DNA of 64,000 bases from the NCBI RefSeq assembly GCF_003124125.1, contig NZ_QCXQ01000002.1, forward strand, positions 658,645 to 722,644, in the 5' to 3' direction. This DNA comes from Levilactobacillus bambusae (GTDB taxonomy: Bacteria; Bacillota; Bacilli; Lactobacillales; Lactobacillaceae). Below, piece by piece: positions 26,643 to 34,597 of the stretch (the first letter of the stretch is position 1; every line of letters begins with the position of its first letter). Both the position numbers and the translations under genes were made by a program. The notes beneath the pieces were generated by a model. That model was not told the origin of the DNA, ran no database searches, and saw nothing but the letters and a program-made list of their open reading frames with translations.

Positions 26643-27251
26643 TTAAACCAACCACTTATTTTGCTGCGCTAAATTAATCGCTTCAGTTCGGCTATGAATG
26701 CCCAATTTACTAAAGATTGCAGAAAGATAATTGCGAACGGTGCCATCCGAGAGATAAAGCTCAGCCGCAATTTTTTTATTCGATGCCCCCTGTGCTACCC
26801 ATTTCAAAATGTCCATCTCACGGTCGGTTAAAGGATTATTTTCTTCTGTTACCATATTCCGAACTAGTTCAGGTGCATAAATAACCTCACCGGTTTGAAC
26901 ACGACGAATGACGGCAACAAGTTCGTCAGTTGGACTATCCTTAAGCAAATAAGCAGCTACGTCAGCTTTGACCGCTTGATTAAAATAAGTCCGTTGGGCA
27001 AACGTTGTTAGGATAATCGCTCGTGTCGGTAATGCTTCATTTTTCATCTTGGCGGCCACTGTCAACCCAGACTGGTATGGCATTTCGATATCTAAAATTG
27101 CAATATCGGGCTTTACTGCTTGAATTTCCTGCCAGGCTTGCCGGCCATCCGTTGCACTGCCAACAACCTTCATATCATCTTCCAGATTCAATAATTGTTG
27201 CATCGCAGTGTTGAGTAATTCCTGATCTTCCGCTAAATAAAGTGTAATCAT
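26643..27251 (-). CDS. LuxR/NarL-type response regulator (YvfU-like)
   Basis: A 202-residue protein. The receiver domain has the phospho-acceptor Asp in DIAILDIEMP (near residue 54) and the conserved Lys in LLKDSPTDEL. The C-terminal LuxR helix-turn-helix reads LTDREMDILKWVAQGASNKKIAAELYLSDGTVRNYLS. The start overlaps the end of the kinase gene by 4 bases. With the kinase, permease and ATPase genes it forms a set like yvfRSTU of Bacillus, where the regulator controls the ABC exporter. The ATPase gene here is broken, so the regulator may have lost its main target. Confidence 0.88.
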   Translation of the reverse strand: MITLYLAEDQELLNTAMQQLLNLEDDMKVVGSATDGRQAWQEIQAVKPDIAILDIEMPYQSGLTVAAKMKNEALPTRAIILTTFAQRTYFNQAVKADVAAYLLKDSPTDELVAVIRRVQTGEVIYAPELVRNMVTEENNPLTDREMDILKWVAQGASNKKIAAELYLSDGTVRNYLSAIFSKLGIHSRTEAINLAQQNKWLV

Positions 27252-28369
27252 CCGTTCTCCTTTGGCTGTAAAAGTATAATCAACGTACCATTATTATTGC
27301 CTTGAATAGTAAACTGACCACCAGCAGCCTGCATCCGCGATTGCATTCCGGTCATCCCATTAGAACCAGACCGGGTATATTGGCCACCGTGCCCGTCATC
27401 ACTTAGTTGAACACGGTAACCAACATCTGTTTCTTCAAAAACAATCCTAACTTCTTGCGCATGTGCATGCCGGATAACGTTAGTGGTCGCTTCAGTAATC
27501 ACAGCGGCTAACTGTGCTTGAGTTTTACTCGGCCAATTATTGGCACGATCTTCGTTCACCGTTTGCAGTTCCACACCTGCATCCTCTAATTGTTGATCCT
27601 GATTAAGTAGTACTTCGCTAATGGATTGATCATGTAAATCATTCACGATTTGACGCACTAGTTGCAGGTTTTTGCGACTAACGGCCGCAATATCATCCAG
27701 CTCTGCAGGGACTTGTTTTGGGGCTTTGGTCAATAACTTTTTAGCTAATTCCGTTTTGATCGTAATCATTGAGAAACTCTGGCCAAGTGTATCATGAAGA
27801 TCCCGGGCAATTCGTTCGCGTTCATCACGTTGAATAATGGCTTCTAGCCGCCGATTCGTTTGATTTAACGAACGTCTTTGCCACATGGATCGTGAAAATA
27901 CATAGGCTAAGAACGGTGAAGCGACCGGGAAAAACAGCCCTTCAATATCAGGATTGCTCATTGTCAAAACGCCCGGATGATAACTGTTAAACCGAATTAA
28001 ACCGCCGATCAAAATAAGTTCATAGGCCATCGCAAACACGATAAAATGACGTTTTGTCCGTCTACCAAGTAAAAATGACACCTGCCATGCTGGAAAAATA
28101 ATCATATAGTTGTTAAATCCAAAAATTGAAAACGCACCTGTAACGATAAGCTCTAATGGAATTGTCACGGACCACCAACGTGGAATTTCAGCCACTAACA
28201 CATAAATAATGAAGAAAACGGCAATCATCCCCAACCAAAACCAATCAGAGGGCCGATGTGCTGGTAAATAAATTAGCATATTAAATGGTAAATAGAAAAG
28301 CCAAACATAATTGGTCCACTTTAAGTTTTCAAGTTTCGCTTGCCATTTAGGCTTTGCCAAGCACACCAC
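27248..28369 (-). CDS. DesK-type sensor histidine kinase (YvfT-like)
   Basis: A 373-residue membrane kinase with about five or six N-terminal membrane segments and no large extracellular domain. The HisKA_3 dimerisation helix has the phospho-acceptor in ERIARDLHDTLGQSFS (His near residue 192). The ATP-binding domain follows with TEATTNVIRHAHA and SDDGHGG. Members sense membrane state or lipid- and peptide-type stress. The GTG start overlaps the permease end by 23 bases; a TTG three codons on is an alternative. Confidence 0.87.
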   Translation of the reverse strand: MVCLAKPKWQAKLENLKWTNYVWLFYLPFNMLIYLPAHRPSDWFWLGMIAVFFIIYVLVAEIPRWWSVTIPLELIVTGAFSIFGFNNYMIIFPAWQVSFLLGRRTKRHFIVFAMAYELILIGGLIRFNSYHPGVLTMSNPDIEGLFFPVASPFLAYVFSRSMWQRRSLNQTNRRLEAIIQRDERERIARDLHDTLGQSFSMITIKTELAKKLLTKAPKQVPAELDDIAAVSRKNLQLVRQIVNDLHDQSISEVLLNQDQQLEDAGVELQTVNEDRANNWPSKTQAQLAAVITEATTNVIRHAHAQEVRIVFEETDVGYRVQLSDDGHGGQYTRSGSNGMTGMQSRMQAAGGQFTIQGNNNGTLIILLQPKENG

Positions 28370-29111
28370 CCCACTTCATTTTGATCCGAAGAACACTATA
28401 TAGTATCCCAATAATCAGAAGAAACCAACCTAGTAACCCCCAGATATAACTCATTGATAGTGTACCATTGTCCGCCACCGCATTTAATAACTGGTTAGTA
28501 AAATAAGGCGGTAACCACTTACCGATGTGTTGCACCCACGTTGGCAGCATAGAGATCGGCCACCAAAGACCACTAATAATTGCCAACGGAAAGGTAATCA
28601 GATTACTCAAAAGACTGAGTGTTTCTTCCCGCGATACAAATGAAATCAAGGCACTAACACCAAGGATAGGGAGCTGGCCCAATAATGATAGACTACCAAT
28701 TGCCAACCAGTCACCAACCGAAAGTGAGACCTGATTTACCGTCACCGCTAAAACACCAATGAGAATGACAGCCGCTAAGTTCATCAAAAGTGCCCAACAA
28801 AAGATAATCGTGTAGTAAATTCCTAGTCCGGATGGTGATTGCGACAACAGTTGTGTAAAGCCTGCTTTCCGATCATGCATCAAAACGCTGGCAATACTAA
28901 ATAGACCATTTATCAACCCACTGTAAACAATCATATTTCCCATATAACTAAGGTAAAAATGGCTCATCTGAGATTGATCACCAGTAATCAGGATCTTAGT
29001 AAATAAAAGATAAAATCCGGCCGGCATCAAAAGTGAAAAAAATAGGAATGAGCCGTTGCGCAGGACTAACCGTTTACCGTCAAAACTAAATTCTTGCTTG
29101 AGTCGCTTCAT
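28347..29111 (-). CDS. ABC-2 type exporter permease (YvfS-like)
   Basis: A 254-residue membrane protein with six segments in the ABC-2 layout, and the short cytoplasmic motif DRKAGFTQLLSQSPS between segments 2 and 3. A WWPISMLPTWVQHIGKWLPPYF stretch near residue 190 is typical of the family. It probably pairs with the upstream ATPase, but that gene has two in-frame stops, so the exporter is likely inactive unless another ATPase substitutes. Overlaps the ATPase gene by 26 bases and the kinase gene by 23. Confidence 0.85.
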   Translation of the reverse strand: MKRLKQEFSFDGKRLVLRNGSFLFFSLLMPAGFYLLFTKILITGDQSQMSHFYLSYMGNMIVYSGLINGLFSIASVLMHDRKAGFTQLLSQSPSGLGIYYTIIFCWALLMNLAAVILIGVLAVTVNQVSLSVGDWLAIGSLSLLGQLPILGVSALISFVSREETLSLLSNLITFPLAIISGLWWPISMLPTWVQHIGKWLPPYFTNQLLNAVADNGTLSMSYIWGLLGWFLLIIGILYSVLRIKMKWGGVLGKA

Positions 29112-29994
29112 TAGCTTTCTCCCTCTTAGATAATGTTATAAATAATTCTTCAAGCGACTCCTTCATAATGACTAAGTTTGAAATATAGGCTAATTTAGGC
29201 ACCAGTGCTCGAACTGTCGCATCACTGTCCCGACTTGATAATACAATTCGACCGCCCACGTACGTTGCATCAATTACCTGATCAAGACGATCAAAATCCG
29301 CTAATGGCAGAGTCGTTTTAAAACTGATTTGTGTTTGCTGGTATCTTTCCTGTAGTTGAGCAAAACTCCCCTGAAAAATGAACCGTCCCTTTTGTAAAAT
29401 CATCAGACGATCCGCAACTGATTGAATCTCTTCTAAATAGTGAGACGTAATGACGATGGTTTTGCCTTGGTCTCGCATTGCGGTGATTCGCTTCCAAAAT
29501 CATTGTCGAGCAGTCACATCCATCCCCACAGTAGGTTCATCTAAAAATAACAAGTCTGGATTACCAACTAAGGTCAACGCAAAAGTCACTTGCCGTAATT
29601 GACCACCAGACAATGTCGTGAGGGCCTTGTGCTGAATAGCTGTAAGATTGAGGCTCTGCAAAATTGCAGTTATTTCATTTGGGTTTTGGTAAGCTGATGC
29701 CATTTCCTGCAAAAAATCACTAACTGTTATCCCTTGTAGAACGACATCCCCCTGTAACATCGATCCAGTTTTCTTCCTGGCAATTTTATTACCGGGTTGC
29801 CCACCAAAAATACATATCTCTCCTTGTGCCGGTAATACACCAAGCAAACTATTTAATAACGTCGTTTTACCCGCTCCATTTTACCCAATCAATCCAATAA
29901 TTTCTCCCTGATTAATTGTAAAATTCAACTTGCTAAATACTTTATTTTGCCCATAACTCACGGTTACATTTCGTGCTGAAATAATCTGCATCAT
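29086..29994 (-). pseudogene. ABC exporter ATPase with stop codons in Walker A and after the D-loop
   Basis: In one frame from ATG 29994: MMQIISARNVTVSYGQNK, then EIIGLIG, a TAA, and NGAGKTTLLN, so the stop falls inside the Walker A motif (about 29881-29883). The frame continues through LSGGQLRQ and LLFLDEPTVGMDVTARQ to a TGA (29500-29502 region). It then reads FWKRITAMRDQGKTIVITSHYLEE to the end at 29086. All family motifs are present and in frame, so the two stops are the only visible damage. The restored protein would have about 302 residues, as expected for YvfR-type ATPases. Confidence 0.85.
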
Positions 29995-30093
29995 TATCAC
30001 CTCTAATTACCATCGTAATTGAGTTTGACTAGTAGTTATAGTCACGGTTGTCATGAAGTTAGCGTGACATTTGTCATCAATTAGTATGGATAT

Positions 30094-30220
30094 AAAAAAG
30101 AGGCAGGGACTTAAGACGTTCAGACCATGCCAAATAGGCAAAAGGACCAGGTTCGATTGTCATTTGATCGGATTTGGTCCCTTTGCTTATTTGGTTGTGG
30201 TCCCCGTAACTACTGGCCCA
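30094..30220. repeat. Interspersed hairpin repeat, family A with part of family B
   Basis: Forward family A copy: AGAGGCAGGGAC, AAGACGTTCAGACCATG, then an outer stem (CCAAATAGGCAAAAGGA with its partner TCCCTTTGCTTATTTGG) around TTCGATTG...TTGATCGG. The right end contains GTAACTACTGG, the reversed tail of family B. It lies between the ABC pseudogene promoter and the next tetR gene. Confidence 0.8.
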
Positions 30221-30407
30221 ATCTCCGCCAAACTAAATCAGCTTAGTTAAAAAATGGGTATCAATTGTCTTCAACAGTACTGGGATAGTTCTATTACCTA
30301 TGATAAGGTAGAGCCGTTTTAGTTTTTCGATAAACCATTCATGATTATCAAAAAGGAAAAAGTCATCTATACTTTACTTAACAATAAATTTACTCAAGGA
30401 GAAAGTT

Positions 30408-30965
30408 TTGGATCACGTTAAATCAGACAAGCGAACACAACGTTCCGCACTAAAAATATATCGGAGTCTAGTAAGTTGCTTACATAAAAAAGACTTTTCA
30501 GAAATCACTGTGACCGATATTCAAAGAGATTCAGGTATTGCCAGATCTACGTTTTATCGTAGTTTTGATAATCTCCTTGATGTCCTAACGTGGTACTGTA
30601 ACCTCTGCTTTCAACAGATTCTATCTCAACTAACACAGGATATGTTTTTTGATGAAATAAGGTTTTTGCCAACCTATTTTAGTTTTTGGCTAACTAGAAG
30701 TGACGTTCTAGAGACCCTTCTCGCAATCAACCGTCCAGACATTATTTATGCTAGTCACTTAAAAAACGCTGAACTGTTATGGGATAAATTTCCTTACCCA
30801 AAGGTTATCCCACAAAACGCTGAGTATTTCATGGCAATTCGCACCGGTGTCACAATCAGCATTTTACTAACTTGGATTAAAAATGGAAAACAAGAGACTC
30901 CCGAAGAACTAACTAAAATTGTTAAAAACCAACTTAAAATTCTGTCCCAAAACACTGTCGATTAG
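30408..30965 (+). CDS. TetR-family transcriptional regulator
   Basis: A 185-residue protein. The N-terminal helix-turn-helix reads ITVTDIQRDSGIARSTFYRSFDN (about 34-56), with a helical C-terminal domain. The start is a TTG nine bases after AAGGAGAAAG; no ATG fits. It converges on the HXXEE membrane protein gene with a gap of zero bases. That gene has a perfect inverted repeat in its promoter region and is the likely target. Confidence 0.8.
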   Translation: MDHVKSDKRTQRSALKIYRSLVSCLHKKDFSEITVTDIQRDSGIARSTFYRSFDNLLDVLTWYCNLCFQQILSQLTQDMFFDEIRFLPTYFSFWLTRSDVLETLLAINRPDIIYASHLKNAELLWDKFPYPKVIPQNAEYFMAIRTGVTISILLTWIKNGKQETPEELTKIVKNQLKILSQNTVD

Positions 30966-31616
30966 TCATTTTTTAAATTGTTGATACCAACCTTGATTAT
31001 CAAAAGCATACGGATTAATTGGGTTCTTCAGCACTTTCTCGGGTAATTGAACAATAAAAAAGGTCATCAATAATAGGATTAATACTCCCTGGCTAAATAT
31101 TTTCAATGATGGCTGATGCTGATTAAAATAAACCACAAAACCAATATCCAGTGGTAACCAACATAAAGTCGCCGTTATCAATCCTGGCGCATAATATACA
31201 TTTTGACCAACCCTTCCAAATGCAGCTAAGGACTGGAGGGCTAGAAAATTATGAATAATGAATTCAAAGAAGCTAAACAATGCCGTTGCCACCCCCATTC
31301 TGGGGTCAAAATGTTTTGTTTCCGTCAGGCTAAACCATAGCAAACCACCTAAAAAGTTAGTTAACATATCTGTTAATTCACTCATTGGATAACGATCAGG
31401 AAACTGAGAATGAAGATTATAAATAACATGAAAGCCACCTGGAATAACCCATTCTTCCCAAACGTGCAAAGTCAGTACAATCACAGTAAACGCCCCTAGC
31501 TTAGTTAACGTATTCCAGGACCGCCAATTAAGAATTAGTTGAACACTCAAAAGGATACTCATTGCTAGCATGCAGTATAACCATCCCCACCGCACGAACC
31601 ACAACCAAATTGTCAT
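30966..31616 (-). CDS. HXXEE-domain membrane protein
   Basis: A 216-residue membrane protein with six or more segments. It carries the signature LHVWEEW (His, then Glu-Glu, near residue 50) and a second conserved His in EFIIHNFLAL (about 122), the two hallmarks of the HXXEE family (PF13787). The family is widespread but uncharacterised; the conserved polar residues inside membrane segments suggest an enzyme or metal site. Start ATG follows a GGAGGTAGG site. Probably repressed by the convergent TetR protein. Confidence 0.75.
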   Translation of the reverse strand: MTIWLWFVRWGWLYCMLAMSILLSVQLILNWRSWNTLTKLGAFTVIVLTLHVWEEWVIPGGFHVIYNLHSQFPDRYPMSELTDMLTNFLGGLLWFSLTETKHFDPRMGVATALFSFFEFIIHNFLALQSLAAFGRVGQNVYYAPGLITATLCWLPLDIGFVVYFNQHQPSLKIFSQGVLILLLMTFFIVQLPEKVLKNPINPYAFDNQGWYQQFKK

Positions 31617-31679
31617 TGAACCTACCTCCTAAACTTAACTTACTGACAATAGTAATTGCAGTCCACAATGCTTTTCAAT

Positions 31680-31708
31680 CCAATAATGTAGTTTCGCTAC
31701 ATTATTGG
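31680..31708. promoter_or_regulatory. Operator-like inverted repeat upstream of the HXXEE gene
   Basis: CCAATAATGTAG and its exact complement are separated by five bases. It lies 64 bases before the start codon, in the promoter region of a gene paired with a TetR regulator. Confidence 0.6.
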
Positions 31709-31785
31709 AAAAAGTTGGAGTGCATTGGAAAATTTACTCTTTAACTTTATTTTTTAGTTGTTTTATCCATGTAAACCCAATCTCA

Positions 31786-31839
31786 CGACAAGCAAAAAGA
31801 GGAAGTCCATTTTGGAACGCTTCCTCTTTTTGCTTGTCG
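31786..31839. terminator. 20-bp perfect hairpin, probably the original rlmH terminator
   Basis: 31786-31805 pairs without mismatch with 31820-31839 around a 14-base loop, with internal A and T runs (GCAAAAAGAGG). It lies 34 bases beyond the left copy of the rlmH 3' end, where the rlmH terminator would be if the island were absent. Confidence 0.8.
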
Positions 31840-31872
31840 ATTATTCTCTAGCTTTTTATATGTCCATGACTT

Positions 31873-31892
31873 CGTCACTTATGGTACGGACT
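31873..31892. repeat. 20-bp direct repeat, left copy of the rlmH 3' end (att-like)
   Basis: Identical to 33560-33579. On the minus strand it encodes SPYHK and the TGA stop of RlmH. It extends into a short palindrome TACGGA-CT-TCCGTA (31885-31898) that the other copy lacks. It defines one end of the island that contains the Abi_C gene. Confidence 0.8.
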
Positions 31893-32004
31893 TCCGTATC
31901 GATTCTCACTGCAGCTAATTCAAGTACCTAAATCACATTGAAACAACTTTATAGTACGAAAATTTCATTTCCAATACTAGAAGGTCATCTTAATCTATTC
32001 TTTT

Positions 32005-32865
32005 TTAGAAAATTCCCCCACCCTGTTGATCGGGATATTCCATAGTAATGTAAATTTGAGTTCCATCCTTCGGCTTTAAAGACTCAATAATTATTGAGAC
32101 GTAAAGATCACACTGTTCAGAATAGTAATAATATTTATACACGGAATCTTTATTAAGCTCCGGAGCTAGTCTAACATCATTTGGTAAGTATGGTTGGACA
32201 ATATTATGAAGCGTCTCAACATCTAGTCCAGGTGTCAAAATAACTTTGGTCGTTATACAAATTTGCTGAATAATTCTAGTATCTTTCTCAAGATTATAAG
32301 TAACAGCGTCATTACTTTTTCTATCATTCACGATATAGTCATTATCACGTGCAAGTTCGAAACCATTCTTCATTTTAATATGGGAACCAATTATATTATC
32401 CTTCGTTCCCTTAGTTGAAAAAAACAGCTCCAGTAGCATATTACAGATAGCGGTCGATGTTGTTGCAATAAATTCAGCCTGAACTTCAGAGTGTCGTACC
32501 TTACGACTAGCTTGCCCATGAGATTCTGAAGTGTTATTGCGTATCTTTCCAATTTTTAAAGACATGTCTTGAATCATCTGCTTAAACAGTTTATCATCTG
32601 CTGATTGCACTTCTAAAGTATCTATAGCCCCCATAACTTTTTGTTTCAACTCCATGTTCTTAGGCAAATCACGACCGATCTTCTGTTTATAAATCCACCG
32701 ACTACAAGCCTCAAGCATACTTTTACTATAATTTATTGCACTATCATATCGTCCATCACTAAGCGCGGCCACTACATCATCAAAGCTTTCATTAACTGTA
32801 ATAACATCGTACTGCTTCAATTCTGGCAACATAAGCCGTCTTTCAATTTCTTGTTTCTGTAACAT
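32005..32865 (-). CDS. Abortive infection protein with Abi_C-type domain
   Basis: A 286-residue protein. Residues about 25-135 fit the Abi_C (PF14355) pattern: YDSAINYSKSMLEACSRWIYKQKIG, a Leu-rich helical middle, and the ending KIGKIRNNTSESHGQ with the conserved RN...HG. The C-terminal half is not recognised. Abi_C proteins are linked to phage exclusion, in several cases by RNase-like or growth-arrest activity; this one is untested. A good promoter precedes it (TTGAAA 32977-32982, TATAAT 32953-32958). The start is not certain, as ATG 32865 lacks a strong site and Met12 is an alternative. It is the only gene of the rlmH-flanking island. Confidence 0.78.
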   Translation of the reverse strand: MLQKQEIERRLMLPELKQYDVITVNESFDDVVAALSDGRYDSAINYSKSMLEACSRWIYKQKIGRDLPKNMELKQKVMGAIDTLEVQSADDKLFKQMIQDMSLKIGKIRNNTSESHGQASRKVRHSEVQAEFIATTSTAICNMLLELFFSTKGTKDNIIGSHIKMKNGFELARDNDYIVNDRKSNDAVTYNLEKDTRIIQQICITTKVILTPGLDVETLHNIVQPYLPNDVRLAPELNKDSVYKYYYYSEQCDLYVSIIIESLKPKDGTQIYITMEYPDQQGGGIF

Positions 32866-33559
32866 ATTTTCGATATGGTACGTCTCCTTTTCTGTAATCG
32901 GTTACATTTATTTTTAAAAAAATATGTTCCGATTCACTTTTATTTAATATGTATTATAACATAAAATGAAATTAATTTCAACAAAATTTTCATTGTTATT
33001 ATTATTTTATGAAAGCTTTGTTTCATTAGATAAATGTTAATATTTATTCACATAACTCCGCTAACATTACCTGTTTAGATTCTTAGAATGCCAGGGTGCT
33101 AGTAATTACAGCCCTAATTAGTTAGGTGGAATTAGTATTAACTCCCACATTTTCCCGTCCTTTTTGCGTATGAAATTAGCACTTATTAGAATTAATTTAT
33201 ATTTTTTTCTTTTGCATTTTACTAGTTAATAGAATATCTTTTTACATTTGTTGATTTGACAGTATTTGAATTTCTGTTTTATGACTTTTATTTCGATTTT
33301 TGGGTCTAATAGTGCACCTCAAATACCCACGAGTTCATTTATTATGTAGGTTTAGATTAATTTATGATTTTCACAACTATAGATAAGTACTATTAAGATA
33401 AAGTGATCCAATTTCTATATTAAGTTAATTATTTAGACAAATAAAAACCCATTCAGTTCTCTGGATGAGTTTCATAGTTAGAATATATATATTTATAGAA
33501 TTGACTAGAACTCTATTCTAGATAAATTGTAGTGTGAAGTTCCTTAATTATTTCACCCC
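32866..33559. other. AT-rich non-coding part of the rlmH island
   Basis: About 690 bases without a plausible gene. It holds the promoter of the Abi_C gene, an imperfect palindrome TGTAATCGGTTACA (32893-32906) in its leader, and a terminator-like hairpin at 33446-33473. The base composition is clearly more AT-rich than the flanking htrA-rlmH region, which fits foreign origin. Confidence 0.6.
33446..33473 (-). terminator. Hairpin downstream of rlmH inside the island
   Basis: A 12-bp stem with two G-T pairs (AAACCCATTCAG with CTGGATGAGTTT) followed on the minus strand by TTTTTATTT. It could now end the rlmH transcript in place of the displaced terminator at 31786-31839. Confidence 0.55.
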
Positions 33560-33579
33560 CGTCACTTATGGTACGGACT
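33560..33579. repeat. 20-bp direct repeat, right copy (3' end of rlmH)
   Basis: Forms the last five codons and stop of the intact rlmH gene. The matching copy lies 1687 bp away at 31873-31892. Confidence 0.8.
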
Positions 33580-34041
33580 CCCCTCATTAATCATAAACGC
33601 CCGGTAAATCTGCTCCGTCAGCACCAGCCGCATTAATTGATGCGGAAGCGTGAACTTGCCGAATGAAATTTGGGTGTTTGCCCGCTTTAAAACTTCTGGT
33701 GCGAGTCCAAGGGATCCGCCGATGACAAACGTGAGGTCGGAATGGCCGTACGTTGTAAGGTCCTTAATTTCCTTAGCAAACGCCTCGGAAGTCCGTTCCT
33801 GACCTAAGATGGCGAGGGCAAACACGTACTCGCGGTCCTTAATCTTGCTGAGGATGCGATCCCCCTCAGCCTGCATTACTTGATCCATCTGCGCCGAAGA
33901 AAGCGATTCAGGCGCTTTTTCATCCGGAACTTCGACAATGGTGAACTTGCAGAAGCGGGAGAGGCGCTTAGCGTATTCAGCGATTCCCTGTTTGTAATAC
34001 TTTTCCTTTAACTTACCGACAACGACTAATTTAATGTTCAT
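33562..34041 (-). CDS. rlmH: RlmH, 23S rRNA pseudouridine-1915 methyltransferase
   Basis: A 159-residue SPOUT methyltransferase, full length. It has [14 protein letters not shown], the AdoMet-binding loop [10 protein letters not shown], and the family C terminus [13 protein letters not shown]. It methylates Psi1915 in helix 69 of 23S rRNA. In staphylococci the same gene (orfX) is the attachment site of SCC elements, whose core covers the codons just before the stop. Here the equivalent codons are duplicated across the Abi_C island. The gene lies downstream of htrA in the usual wal-htrA-rlmH order. Confidence 0.96.
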   Translation of the reverse strand: MNIKLVVVGKLKEKYYKQGIAEYAKRLSRFCKFTIVEVPDEKAPESLSSAQMDQVMQAEGDRILSKIKDREYVFALAILGQERTSEAFAKEIKDLTTYGHSDLTFVIGGSLGLAPEVLKRANTQISFGKFTLPHQLMRLVLTEQIYRAFMINEGSPYHK

Positions 34042-34062
34042 AACTACTCCTTAATTCACAGG

Positions 34063-34385
34063 TTATCCACAAAGTTTTCCACAGGTACTTGTAAGAGGCA
34101 AAATCCTTGCATTTTCTGGATTTACGGCTAAAACTTCTATTTTGAGATCGATTTCAGACCAAAAATAAAGTTATCCACAGTTACCAACAGAACGTGCATT
34201 CGTGACACACACGGAAAAATACGATGATATCAGCATTTGAAGCGGATTATTTTGTTCGATTTTAAAGTTTTGCACAGTTACCAACATATCCTGTGGATAA
34301 CTTTAATTTTGTAACAAATGCCCATTTTACTTTGTTTCTTTTCTTATTTTACCGAAGTCACAAGTTATCCACAACGTTATCCACA
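34063..34385. other. Cluster of five perfect DnaA boxes between htrA and rlmH
   Basis: TTATCCACA occurs at 34063-34071, 34171-34179, 34365-34373 and 34377-34385, and its complement at 34292-34300. Several near matches lie between (for example TTTTCCACA at 34075). The density equals that around dnaA itself. The whole 555-base gap contains no gene. Confidence 0.8.
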
Positions 34386-34597
34386 GATTAATCCACTAAA
34401 AGTTTTCCTTTACTTTTTCGGTCTGAATGGTCACGTTTTATTATCTCATCTTTGTTCGCATTCTTAAATGGCAATTGCCCGTTTAGTGGTAGCAAGCAAC
34501 CACTGGACCGGTCCAATATTCGGATTTTTAAATGAAACCGTCAAAAAACGGGACACCCTCAAATGAGCGACCCGTTTTTTGATGTAAACACCTGTTT

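Noticed and set aside
20979-29994. Read-through or altered genetic code explaining the in-frame stops
   Set aside because: TGA, TAA and TAG are all involved, and the same codons end intact genes such as rlmH (TGA) and the lipoprotein (TAG).
33000-33440. Hidden genes in the AT-rich part of the rlmH island
   Set aside because: All frames are short and have no binding site.
34042-34597. Main replication origin in the htrA-rlmH gap
   Set aside because: The dnaA-rpmH region has the standard gene order and boxes on both sides of dnaA; the gap cluster lacks an initiator gene.
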